Source: Streptomyces ferrugineus (GTDB taxonomy: Bacteria; Actinomycetota; Actinomycetes; Streptomycetales; Streptomycetaceae). From it: DNA of 64,000 bases. Location: contig NZ_CP063373.1 in the NCBI RefSeq assembly GCF_015160855.1, forward strand, positions 6,572,001 to 6,636,000. The letters are read 5' to 3'. Made by a program: the position numbers and the translations under genes. Numbering within the stretch: position 1 is the stretch's first letter; each line of letters starts with the position of its first letter. Below, one piece after another: positions 44,579 through 52,164 of this stretch. The notes beneath the pieces were generated by a model. It saw nothing but the letters and a program-made list of their open reading frames with translations. It was not told the DNA's origin and searched no databases.

Positions 44579-46095
44579 GACGCCGGGCTTCCTTCCATGA
44601 CGAGGTCGAGTACGCGGTGTTCGTCGAGTTCACGCGCGGGCGCCGTGTGCACGACACGGCCCTCGCGCAGCACCAGGACGCGGTCGGCGAGGCCGAGCAC
44701 CTCGGGCACCTCGCTGGAGACCAGCAGCACGGCGAGGCCTTCGTCGGCCAGTCGGCGTACCACCGCGTACAGTTCGGCGCGGGCGCCGACGTCGACGCCG
44801 CGGGTGGGTTCGTCGAGCAGCAGGACGCGGCAGCCGCGCAGCAGCCAGCGGGCCAGGACGGCCTTTTGCTGGTTGCCGCCGGAGAGCGTGCGTACCGGCA
44901 CCGACGGGTTGTCGGGGCGCAGCGACAGCTCGCGTGTCGCGGCCCGCGCCGCGCCCAGTTCGGCGGTGCGGTCGATCCAGCCGCCGCGTGAGAAGCGGGA
45001 CATGGAGGACACCGAGACATTGCGGGTGACGGACTCCAGCATCAGCAGGGCCTGCGCCTTGCGTTCCTCGGGGGCGAGCCCGAGTCCGGCGCGCACGGCG
45101 GCCCGTACGCTGCCCGGCTTCAGCGCCCGGCCGTCCACGAGGACCTGGCCCGCGGTGGGCTTCCTGGCGCCGTAGATCGTCTCCAGGATCTCGGAGCGCC
45201 CCGAGCCGACCAGTCCGGCGAGCCCGACGATCTCCCCGGGCCGCACGCTCAGGTCGAGGGGCTCGAACTCCCCGTCGCGGGCGAGTCCGCGCACCTCCAG
45301 CAGCGGTTTGTCGGCCGTCGCGTCCTTCATCGGCCGCTCGGGGAACACGTACTCGACGTTGCGTCCCGTCATCATCGCCACGACGTCACGCGTCGGCGTC
45401 GTCTTCGCCGGGAGCCCGCCCGCCACGGCCCGCCCGTCCTTCAGCACGGTCACCCGGTCGCCGATCCGGCGGATCTCCTCCAGCCGGTGCGAGATGTAGA
45501 CGACGGCGACTCCGGCGGCGGTGAGGTCGCCGACGATGCGGAAGAGGTTGTCGACCTCGTCGGGGTCGAGGGCGGCGGACGGCTCGTCCATCACGATCAG
45601 CCGTACGTCGTGGGAGAGCGCCCGGGCCATCGACACGATCTGCTGCTGGGCCGCCGACAAGTCCCCGACCAGGCGCCCCGGTTGGATCTCGGGATGCCCA
45701 AGCCGCTTGAGCAGCTGGGCGGTTGAATCTCTGGCGGCCTTTCCGCGTACGACGAATCCGGCGGCCGTGGGTTCATGGCCGAGGTGGACGTTCTCGGCCA
45801 CCGACAGGTGTTCCACCAGGTCGAGTTCCTGGTAGATGGTGGCGATGCCGAGGCGCATCGCGGCGATCGGCGAGCGGAGGGTGACCTCGTCGCCGCGCCA
45901 GCGGATGGTGCCGGTGTCGGGCTGGTGGGCGCCGGCCAGGACCTTGATGAGGGTGGACTTGCCGGCGCCGTTCTGGCCGAGCAGGCAGTGCACTTCACCG
46001 GCCTGGACGTCGAGGTCGACGCCGTCGAGGGCGCGGACTCCGGGGAACGACTTGGTGATGCCGTTCATGGTGAGCAGCGGTGGTTCTGGTGCCAT
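44575..46095 (-). CDS. Ribose-type ABC importer, tandem ATPase
   Basis: A 506-residue protein with two ATPase domains like RbsA. The first has Walker A GQNGAGKST, signature variant DLSAAQQQ and Walker B LIVMDEPS. The second has the typical degenerate P-loop GLVGSGRSE, signature LSGGNQQKA and LLLDEPTRG. As in other RbsA proteins the second site is probably less active. It is the first gene of the sugar importer operon, downstream of a 20-bp direct repeat and the ROK regulator. Confidence 0.9.
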   Translation of the reverse strand: MAPEPPLLTMNGITKSFPGVRALDGVDLDVQAGEVHCLLGQNGAGKSTLIKVLAGAHQPDTGTIRWRGDEVTLRSPIAAMRLGIATIYQELDLVEHLSVAENVHLGHEPTAAGFVVRGKAARDSTAQLLKRLGHPEIQPGRLVGDLSAAQQQIVSMARALSHDVRLIVMDEPSAALDPDEVDNLFRIVGDLTAAGVAVVYISHRLEEIRRIGDRVTVLKDGRAVAGGLPAKTTPTRDVVAMMTGRNVEYVFPERPMKDATADKPLLEVRGLARDGEFEPLDLSVRPGEIVGLAGLVGSGRSEILETIYGARKPTAGQVLVDGRALKPGSVRAAVRAGLGLAPEERKAQALLMLESVTRNVSVSSMSRFSRGGWIDRTAELGAARAATRELSLRPDNPSVPVRTLSGGNQQKAVLARWLLRGCRVLLLDEPTRGVDVGARAELYAVVRRLADEGLAVLLVSSEVPEVLGLADRVLVLREGRVVHTAPARELDEHRVLDLVMEGSPAS

Positions 46096-46160
46096 GAGGT
46101 CCCCTTGGCGGGCGTGCGGGCCGGTTCAGGGCAGGGCGAGGCGGGGCGCGGTGCTGGTAC

Positions 46161-46200
46161 AGCCGTACTGAACTGAGTGCTGCCGTACTGAGCTGAGTGC
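46161..46200. repeat. Tandem 20-bp repeat upstream of the sugar importer
   Basis: agccgtactgaactgagtgc is followed directly by tgccgtactgagctgagtgc, two 20-bp copies with two mismatches, the second ending at the ROK gene's stop codon. The position, 66 bases before the ATPase start, would suit a regulator-binding site or a promoter spacer. The ROK protein next door is the obvious candidate binder, but this is inference. Confidence 0.6.
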
Positions 46201-47391
46201 TTACGCGGGTGAGAACAGGTGGTCGCTGATGAGCCGGGCCGCGCCGATGACTCCGGCGGTGGGGCCCAACTCACCCAGGACGATGGGGAGGTTGCCGGTC
46301 GCCAGGGGCAGCGACTGGCGGTAGACCTGGGTGCGGATCGCGGCGAGCAGGTTGTGGCCGAGGCCGGTCACCCCGCCGCCGATCACCACCAGGCCGGGGT
46401 TGAAGAAGCTGACGAGTCCGGCGATGACCTGGCCGACGCGGTTGCCGCCCTCGCGGATCAGGTCGAGTGCGGTGGCGTCGCCGGCGGCGGCCGCGGCGGC
46501 GACGTCTACGGCGGTCAGGGTGCCGTTCGCCGCCAGCCGCGAGGCGAGTTCCTCCGACCGCCCCTGCTGGGCCGCCTCGATGGCGTCCCGGGCGAGGGCC
46601 GCCCCGCTGAAGTGGGCCTCCAGACAGCCCCGGTTGCCGCAGGCGCAGGGGCGGCCGTCGGGCACGGCCTGGATGTGCCCGATGTCGCCCGCGCTGCCGG
46701 TGACACCGCGGTGGACGTCACCGCCCGCGACGATGCCGCAGCCGATGCCGGTGCCGATCTTGACGCAGAGGAAGTCGCCCACGGAGCGTGCGACGCCCGC
46801 GTGCTGCTCCCCCATCGCCATGAGGTTCACGTCGTTGTCGACCATGACCGGGCAGCCCAGTTCCTGGCTGAGCGCCTCCCGCACCGGGAAGCCGTCCCAG
46901 CCCGGCATGATCGGCGGGGCCACCGGGACGCCCTCGGGGAAGCGGACGGGGCCGGGGACGCCGATGCCGGCGCCGTCGAACCCCTCCGCGAGCCCGGAGG
47001 CCTTCAACTTCGCGGCCATGGACAGGACTTGCTCGAAGACCGCGACCGGGCCCTCGCGTACGTCCATGGGCTGGTTGAGGTGGCCCAGGATCTCCAGTTC
47101 GGCGTTGGTGACGGCGACGTCGACCGAGGTCGCGCCGATGTCGACGCCGAGGAAGCGCAGCCCGGGATTGAGCCGGATGTTGTGGGAGCGGCGGCCACCG
47201 CGCGAGGCGGCGAGTCCGTCGGCCACGGCCAGGCCCGTCTCCAGCAGGCGGTCCACCTCCACGGCCAGCTTGGACCGTGAGAGGTCGATCTGATCGCCCA
47301 GCTGGGCCCGGGAGTTGGGCCCCGCGTCACGCAGCAGCCGGAGCAGCTTGGCCTGATGGGCGTTCGCGGGTCGCGCCGTCATGCGTCTCAC
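46201..47391 (-). CDS. ROK-family transcriptional regulator
   Basis: A 396-residue protein with an N-terminal winged helix (residues about 10-75, 'NSRAQLGDQIDLSRSKLAVE') and a ROK sugar-kinase-like domain. The ROK domain has 'FLGVDIGATSVDVAVTNAE', 'GIGVPGPVRFPEG', the DNDVN element and the zinc motif CACGNRGCLEAH. The GTG at 47391 or the ATG at 47382 may be used. Such NagC/XylR-like repressors sense a sugar or sugar phosphate. It lies directly upstream of the ribose-type importer on the same strand and probably regulates it and perhaps the sugar genes beyond. Confidence 0.86.
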   Translation of the reverse strand: MRRMTARPANAHQAKLLRLLRDAGPNSRAQLGDQIDLSRSKLAVEVDRLLETGLAVADGLAASRGGRRSHNIRLNPGLRFLGVDIGATSVDVAVTNAELEILGHLNQPMDVREGPVAVFEQVLSMAAKLKASGLAEGFDGAGIGVPGPVRFPEGVPVAPPIMPGWDGFPVREALSQELGCPVMVDNDVNLMAMGEQHAGVARSVGDFLCVKIGTGIGCGIVAGGDVHRGVTGSAGDIGHIQAVPDGRPCACGNRGCLEAHFSGAALARDAIEAAQQGRSEELASRLAANGTLTAVDVAAAAAAGDATALDLIREGGNRVGQVIAGLVSFFNPGLVVIGGGVTGLGHNLLAAIRTQVYRQSLPLATGNLPIVLGELGPTAGVIGAARLISDHLFSPA

Positions 47392-47571
47392 GAGCCCCTC
47401 CCCGCCTCAATCGGCCTGAGCGCGCCGGGTTTCGGCCACTTCCGTGACCTGCTTTCGAGGGGAACGTAGCAGCGGCTGCCGGGGGTGGGAAGAACTTGCG
47501 CAGAGATTGCCGTCAACTTTCTCCACTCACAGGACAAAGCCGAGGGCGCACCGGATCACATGTGGCTGCGC

Positions 47572-48249
47572 TCAGGACTTGGCGCGCTCGTGATACGACC
47601 GGCGCGTGTGCTCCGTGTGCTCCCGCATGAGCTGGGTGGCCTGTTGTTCGTCGCGGGCGGTGATCGCGGCGATCATGCCGCGGTGCTCGATCCAGGACTG
47701 GTGGCCGCGCTGGCGGGCGACCGGCGTGTAGTACCAGCGGACGCGGCGGTCGACCTGGGCCGCGAGGCCCGCGAGGACCGCGTTGCCGGCCAGCTCCATG
47801 ATCTTCGCGTGGAAGCGGGCGTTGAGGGCGACGGCGGCGTCCACATCATCGGCGGCGACGGCCTTCTCGCCCTCGGCGCACAGCTCTTCCAGGGCCTTGA
47901 TGCCGGCGCTGTCGGCGTTCGCGGCGGCCAGCCGGGCGGCCTCGGCCTCCAGCAGGGTGCGGACGGTGAGGAGCTGATCGGCCTCCGCCTCCGTCGGCTC
48001 GTGCACGAACGCGCCCTGCGCGGGCCGCAGATCGACCCAGCCCTCGGTGTTCAGCCGCTGCAGCGCCTCACGCACCGGCTGGCGCGACACGCCGAGGTGA
48101 CCTGCCAGTTCGCTCTCGACCAGATGCTGGCCGGGCTGGAGGGCGCGGGTGGTGATCAGTTCGAGCAGCGCCTCGTAGACACGGTCGCGCAGCGGGCCGG
48201 GCCGTTCGAGCTTGGGCACCGCGCCCTGCGGCAGTCCTGTCGACAACAT
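47572..48249 (-). CDS. GntR-family regulator, FCD subfamily
   Basis: A 225-residue regulator. The N-terminal winged helix has 'LRDRVYEALLELITTRALQP' and 'ESELAGHLGVSRQPVREALQ', and the C-terminal FCD helical domain has 'VRTLLEAEAARLAA', 'NARFHAKIMELAGN' and 'WIEHRGMIAAITARDEQQA', whose His/Asp residues usually bind a metal and a carboxylate ligand. The ATG at 48249 has GGAGG seven bases upstream. Such proteins typically respond to organic acids. A motif shared with the oxalate and formate dehydrogenase promoters lies 77-88 bases upstream, suggesting autoregulation and control of those operons. Confidence 0.88.
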   Translation of the reverse strand: MLSTGLPQGAVPKLERPGPLRDRVYEALLELITTRALQPGQHLVESELAGHLGVSRQPVREALQRLNTEGWVDLRPAQGAFVHEPTEAEADQLLTVRTLLEAEAARLAAANADSAGIKALEELCAEGEKAVAADDVDAAVALNARFHAKIMELAGNAVLAGLAAQVDRRVRWYYTPVARQRGHQSWIEHRGMIAAITARDEQQATQLMREHTEHTRRSYHERAKS

Positions 48250-48318
48250 CGGTTCCCCTCCTGGGCGAACGCCGGGCGACTGCGTCCGGTAGCCGACCGT
48301 CACTGAAAGCCAGTATCG

Positions 48319-48341
48319 ATTGTCTTTCGTCTACAGTCTAC
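48319..48341. promoter_or_regulatory. Candidate GntR operator upstream of the GntR gene
   Basis: attgtctttcgtctacagtctac contains TTCGTCTACAGT (48326-48337), ten of twelve positions identical to the complement of the site at 51075-51086, and a separate ATTGTC half. It is 70-90 bases before the GntR start. Confidence 0.5.
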
Positions 48342-48402
48342 GGCGCACAAAGGCCAGGGAACGGGGAAGTCGGCCACGTCACACCGCGGCCTCGCACCGG
48401 TG

Positions 48403-49341
48403 TCAGGGGCAGCGCACGACCTGGCCCGCATACGACAGGTTCCCGCCGAACCCGAACAGCAGCACCGGGTCCCCGGTCGAGATCCGCCCCTGCTCCACCA
48501 GCTTGGACAGCGCCAGCGGGATGCTCGCCGCCGAGGTGTTCCCGGACTCGGCGACATCCCGCGCGACCACGGCGCTGACCGCGCCGAGCTTGAGGGCGAG
48601 GGGCTCGATGATGCGCAGGTTGGCCTGGTGCAGCACGACCCCGGCGAGGTCCTCGGGCGCGAGGCCCGCCCGCTCGCAGGCCCTGCGGGCGATGGCCGGC
48701 AGCTGGGTCGTCGCCCAGCGGTAGACGCTCTGCCCCTCCTGCGCGAACCGCGCCGGCTGCCCCTCGATGCGCACCGCGTGCCCCATCTCGGGCACCGAAC
48801 CCCACAGCACCGGTCCGATGCGGGCCTCCTCGGCCGCCTCCACGACGGCGGCGCCGGCCCCGTCGCCGACCAGCACACAGGTAGTGCGGTCGCTCCAGTC
48901 CGTCACGTCGGACATCTTGTCGGCGCCGATCACCAGCGCCCGGGCCGCGGCCCCCGCCCGCACCGCGTGGTCGGCGGTGGCCAGGGCGTGGGTGAAGCCG
49001 GCGCACACGACATTGACGTCCATCGCGGCGGGCGAGGGGATGCCGAGCCGGGCCGCGACGCGCGCGGCCATGTTCGGGGAGCGGTCGATGGCGGTGGAGG
49101 TGGCGACCAGGACCAGGTCGATGTCGCCGGGAGCGAGGCCGGCCGCCGCGAGCGCCTTGGCGGCGGCGTGCGCGGCGAGCTCGTCGACCGGCTCGTCGGG
49201 CCCGGCGATGTGGCGCGTACGGATGCCCACCCGGGACGTGATCCACTCGTCACTGGTGTCGACCATGCCCGCGAGGTCCTCGTTGGTGAGTACCTTCGCG
49301 GGCTGATAGTGGCCGACTGCGGCGATGCGCGAGCCGTTCAT
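48403..49341 (-). CDS. FabH-like 3-oxoacyl-ACP synthase III
   Basis: A 312-residue thiolase-fold condensing enzyme. The catalytic triad is visible: Cys in 'NVVCAGFTHAL' (about residue 113), His in 'VVLHQANLRIIEPL', and Asn in 'ESGNTSAASIPLA'. 'SDEWITSRVGIRTRHIA' and the C-terminal 'GDPVLLFGFGGNLSYAG' are FabH hallmarks. The ATG at 49341 was preferred to a start 13 codons upstream because the family begins at this point. It is unlikely to be the housekeeping FabH, which sits with the fatty-acid genes elsewhere; its link to the oxalate/formate transporter beside it is unclear. Confidence 0.85.
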   Translation of the reverse strand: MNGSRIAAVGHYQPAKVLTNEDLAGMVDTSDEWITSRVGIRTRHIAGPDEPVDELAAHAAAKALAAAGLAPGDIDLVLVATSTAIDRSPNMAARVAARLGIPSPAAMDVNVVCAGFTHALATADHAVRAGAAARALVIGADKMSDVTDWSDRTTCVLVGDGAGAAVVEAAEEARIGPVLWGSVPEMGHAVRIEGQPARFAQEGQSVYRWATTQLPAIARRACERAGLAPEDLAGVVLHQANLRIIEPLALKLGAVSAVVARDVAESGNTSAASIPLALSKLVEQGRISTGDPVLLFGFGGNLSYAGQVVRCP

Positions 49342-49490
49342 CGATGGTGATCCCCTCGGGCCTCGGGTAGCGGGATTCACCAGTCTGATCAGTGACTCAC
49401 GGGTATGACGGCACGTGATGCCACAGGAATCGGGCGCCCGCGTTGTCGGCTTCCATCAGGCCCTCGGACGCCCGGACAACTCCCGAACAC

Positions 49491-49625
49491 CTACCCGGTG
49501 AACAGCTGCGTCGCCTTTCGTACGAGTTCGTAGACCCCGTAGGCGAGCGGAATCCCCACCCACACCCAGGCGAACGCGATCAGCCCACGTCGGCCGGGCG
49601 GACTGCTACTGCTGTCGCTGGACAT
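49491..49625 (-). CDS. Small single-helix protein partnering the MFS transporter
   Basis: A 44-residue protein: a serine/proline-rich start, a twin-arginine 'GRRG', one membrane helix (LIAFAWVWVGIPLAYGVYEL) and a short charged tail. Its ATG overlaps the last 20 bases of the transporter gene, so it is co-translated. Small proteins of this kind recur directly after OFA-type transporters in actinomycetes and are annotated as a small MFS subunit. It probably stabilises or modulates the carrier; its exact role is unknown. Confidence 0.75.
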   Translation of the reverse strand: MSSDSSSSPPGRRGLIAFAWVWVGIPLAYGVYELVRKATQLFTG

Positions 49626-50946
49626 CGGCGGCCTCCTTCTCCTGCTGCGCGTTCGACGCCGGGGCGGGAACGTGATGGCGCGGGTGGACGGGCCGGACGA
49701 GTTCGTTGGCGACGAATCCGATGGCGAGCAGCCCGATCATGATGAACAGGGACAGGGTGTACAGGGACGAGCCGTCCTTGCCGGCCTCCTCCTGCCGGTC
49801 GGCGATCCAGTTCACGATCAGCGGCCCGAGGACGCCGGCCGTGGACCAGGCGGTGAGCAGCCGGCCATGGATGGCGCCCACCTGGTAGGTGCCGAAGAGG
49901 TCCTTCAGATAGGCGGGGATGGTCGCGAAGCCGCCGCCGTAGAAGGACAGGATCACCAGCGCGCACAGGATGAACAGCGGCTTGGAGGAGTCGCCGGCCA
50001 GGGCGATGAGCCCGTACATCAGCGCGCCGACGCCCAGGTACACCCGGTAGATGTTCTTGCGCCCGATCAGGTCGGAGGTCGACGACCAGGCGATGCGGCC
50101 CGCCATGTTGGCGGCGGACAGCAGGGCGACGAAGCCGGCGGCGGCCGACGCCGACACCGTTGTCGAGGTGTTCGCGAAGAAGTCCGTGATCATCGGCGCG
50201 GCCTTCTCCAGGATGCCGATGCCGGCGGTCACGTTCATGCAGAGCACGACCCACAGACACCAGAACTGCGGGGTGCGCACGGCGTTGCGGGCGGACACCT
50301 GCGGCCCGTCGAGGGCGCTGGGCCCGTCGCCGACCGGCTTCTCGGTGCGCGGCACGCGGACCAGCAGCACGCCGAGCAGCATGAACACGGCGTACGACAG
50401 ACCGTGCACCAGGAACGCCATCGCGATCCCGGAGCTGTCGCTGCCGAACGACTCCAGCATCTGTGCCGACCAGGGCGAGGCGATCAGCGCGCCGCCGCCG
50501 AAGCCCATGATGGCGATGCCGGTGGCCATGCCGGGCCGGTCCGGGAACCACTTGATCAGCGTGGAGACCGGCGAGATGTAGCCGATGCCCAGGCCGATGC
50601 CGCCGACGAAGCCGTAGCCGAAAACGATCAGCCAGTACTGCTCGGTGGCCGCGCCGAGGGCGGAGAGCAGGAAGCCGGACGAGAAGCAGATCAGGGCGAC
50701 GGTCATGGCCCAGCGCGGGCCGTTGCGCTCCACCAGCGTGCCGCCGAACGCGGCCGACAGCCCGAGCATGACGATGCCGAGCTGGAAGGGCAGCGCGCTC
50801 TGCGTGCCGCTGAGGCCGAGGGCGGATTCGAGCGGCGGCTTGAACACGCTCCACGCGTAGGCCTGGCCGATGGACAGATGGACCGACAGAGCGGCGGGCG
50901 GAACCAGCCAGCGGCTCCATCCCGGGGGAGCTACAGGGGGACTCAT
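49606..50946 (-). CDS. OFA-family major facilitator transporter (second intact copy)
   Basis: A 446-residue carrier with twelve predicted helices. It starts near 'VHLSIGQAYAWSVFKPPLES', the OxlT-like first helix, with 'GGIGLGIGYISPVSTLIKWF' (OFA signature) and 'RIAWSSTSDLIGRKNIYRVY' in the second half; a charged C-terminal tail follows. It is more OxlT-like than the copy at 24443. It is divergent from the formate dehydrogenase operon, so oxalate uptake or formate exchange is likely, but other monocarboxylates are possible. The ATG at 50946 is chosen; the longer upstream frame covers the operator region. Confidence 0.85.
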   Translation of the reverse strand: MSPPVAPPGWSRWLVPPAALSVHLSIGQAYAWSVFKPPLESALGLSGTQSALPFQLGIVMLGLSAAFGGTLVERNGPRWAMTVALICFSSGFLLSALGAATEQYWLIVFGYGFVGGIGLGIGYISPVSTLIKWFPDRPGMATGIAIMGFGGGALIASPWSAQMLESFGSDSSGIAMAFLVHGLSYAVFMLLGVLLVRVPRTEKPVGDGPSALDGPQVSARNAVRTPQFWCLWVVLCMNVTAGIGILEKAAPMITDFFANTSTTVSASAAAGFVALLSAANMAGRIAWSSTSDLIGRKNIYRVYLGVGALMYGLIALAGDSSKPLFILCALVILSFYGGGFATIPAYLKDLFGTYQVGAIHGRLLTAWSTAGVLGPLIVNWIADRQEEAGKDGSSLYTLSLFIMIGLLAIGFVANELVRPVHPRHHVPAPASNAQQEKEAADVQRQQ

Positions 50947-51074
50947 GATCCCGAACGGTAAGGAGCGGCGGGGGAGTTGAGAAGGCGGCGCGTCGACCGT
51001 ATGCGATGAGCGGTATGCAGGACGCGATGAACGGTCGAACGCCGTGCGCGAACCCTTGCTGCGCCCCAATCCAT

Positions 51075-51086
51075 ACTGTAGACAAT
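51075..51086. promoter_or_regulatory. Candidate GntR operator between OFA transporter and formate dehydrogenase operon
   Basis: ACTGTAGACAAT, a near-palindrome (complement ATTGTCTACAGT) of the sort bound by FCD-type GntR proteins. A CAGTCGACGA that also occurs, inverted, in the oxalate operator follows at 51090. It sits about 130 bases from the transporter start and 107 from the first gene of the dehydrogenase operon. Confidence 0.55.
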
Positions 51087-51192
51087 ATTCAGTCGACGAG
51101 ATTTCGACCTGCTCGACCCATGGATCTGATCGTCGACCCCAACTTCCCAGCCACCTCCGCGGTACTCCCTCGACCGAACGGAGCGTTCCGAA

Positions 51193-52164
51193 GTGAAAGT
51201 TGCAGTCCTCGGCGCCGGTGCCATCGGCGCCTACGTCGGAGCCGCGCTCCATCGCGCCGGCGCCGACGTGCACCTGATCGCCCGTGGACCGCATCTGGCG
51301 GCCATGAGGCAGCACGGAGTGCGGGTGCTCAGTCCGCGCGGCGACTTCACCGCCCGCGCCCACGCCACCGACGACCCGGTCGAGATCGGCCCGGTCGACT
51401 ATGTCTTCCTGGGGCTGAAGGCCAACTCGTACGCGGCGTGCGGGCCGCTGATCGAGCCTCTTCTCCACGATCGCACCGCGGTCGTGGCCGCCCAGAACGG
51501 CATCCCCTGGTGGTACTTCCACCGGCACGGCGGCCCGCACGACGGCCACCGCGTCGAGAGCGTGGACCCCGACGGCGCGGTCAGTGCGGTGATCGCGCCC
51601 GAAAGGGCCGTCGGCTGCGTCGTCTACGCCGCCACCGAACTCGAAGGCCCAGGTGTCGTACGGCACTTGGAAGGCACCCGGTTCTCCATCGGCGAACCCG
51701 ACCGCAGTGTGTCCAAGCGCTGTCTGGACCTCAGCGAGGCCATGATCGCCGGTGGCCTGAAATGCCCGGTCGAACCCGACCTGCGCAACGACATCTGGCT
51801 CAAGCTGCTCGGCAACATCTCCTTCAACCCGATCAGCGCGCTGGCCCGCGCCACCATGCGGCAGATGTGTCTGCACGGCGGCACCCGCAAGGTCATCGAG
51901 ATCATGATGACCGAGACGCTCTCGGTCGCCGAGGCCCTCGGCTGCGAGGTCGGCGTCTCCATCGAGCGCCGGCTCGCGGGCGCCGAGCGGGTCGGCGACC
52001 ACCGCACCTCCACGCTCCAGGACCTGGAGCGCGGCAAGCCGCTCGAACTCGACGTACTCCTCGCGGCGGTCGTCGAGTTGGCGGAGATCACCGGCGTCCA
52101 GGTGCCCACCCTGCGCACCGTGCACGCCATCTCGGACCTGCTCGCGCTGAGGAGCGCCGCATGA
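51193..52164 (+). CDS. 2-dehydropantoate 2-reductase-like oxidoreductase
   Basis: A 323-residue NAD(P)-dependent reductase of the ApbA/PanE family. 'VAVLGAGAIGAYVGAALHRA' binds the dinucleotide, 'FLGLKANSYA' provides the Lys, and 'LLGNISFNPISALARAT' the Asn of the active site. It starts with GTG at 51193 and ends overlapping the dehydrogenase ATG (ATGA). Its place as first gene of a formate dehydrogenase operon suggests it reduces a 2-oxo acid with the NADH formed from formate, perhaps glyoxylate-like, rather than making pantoate; this is inference. Confidence 0.82.
   Translation: MKVAVLGAGAIGAYVGAALHRAGADVHLIARGPHLAAMRQHGVRVLSPRGDFTARAHATDDPVEIGPVDYVFLGLKANSYAACGPLIEPLLHDRTAVVAAQNGIPWWYFHRHGGPHDGHRVESVDPDGAVSAVIAPERAVGCVVYAATELEGPGVVRHLEGTRFSIGEPDRSVSKRCLDLSEAMIAGGLKCPVEPDLRNDIWLKLLGNISFNPISALARATMRQMCLHGGTRKVIEIMMTETLSVAEALGCEVGVSIERRLAGAERVGDHRTSTLQDLERGKPLELDVLLAAVVELAEITGVQVPTLRTVHAISDLLALRSAA

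Noticed and set aside
51006..52160. N-terminal extension of the formate dehydrogenase catalytic gene
   Set aside because: The frame stays open upstream, but it reads through the ketopantoate-reductase-like gene as Arg/Pro-rich nonsense. The ATG at 52161 with four-base overlap is the natural start.
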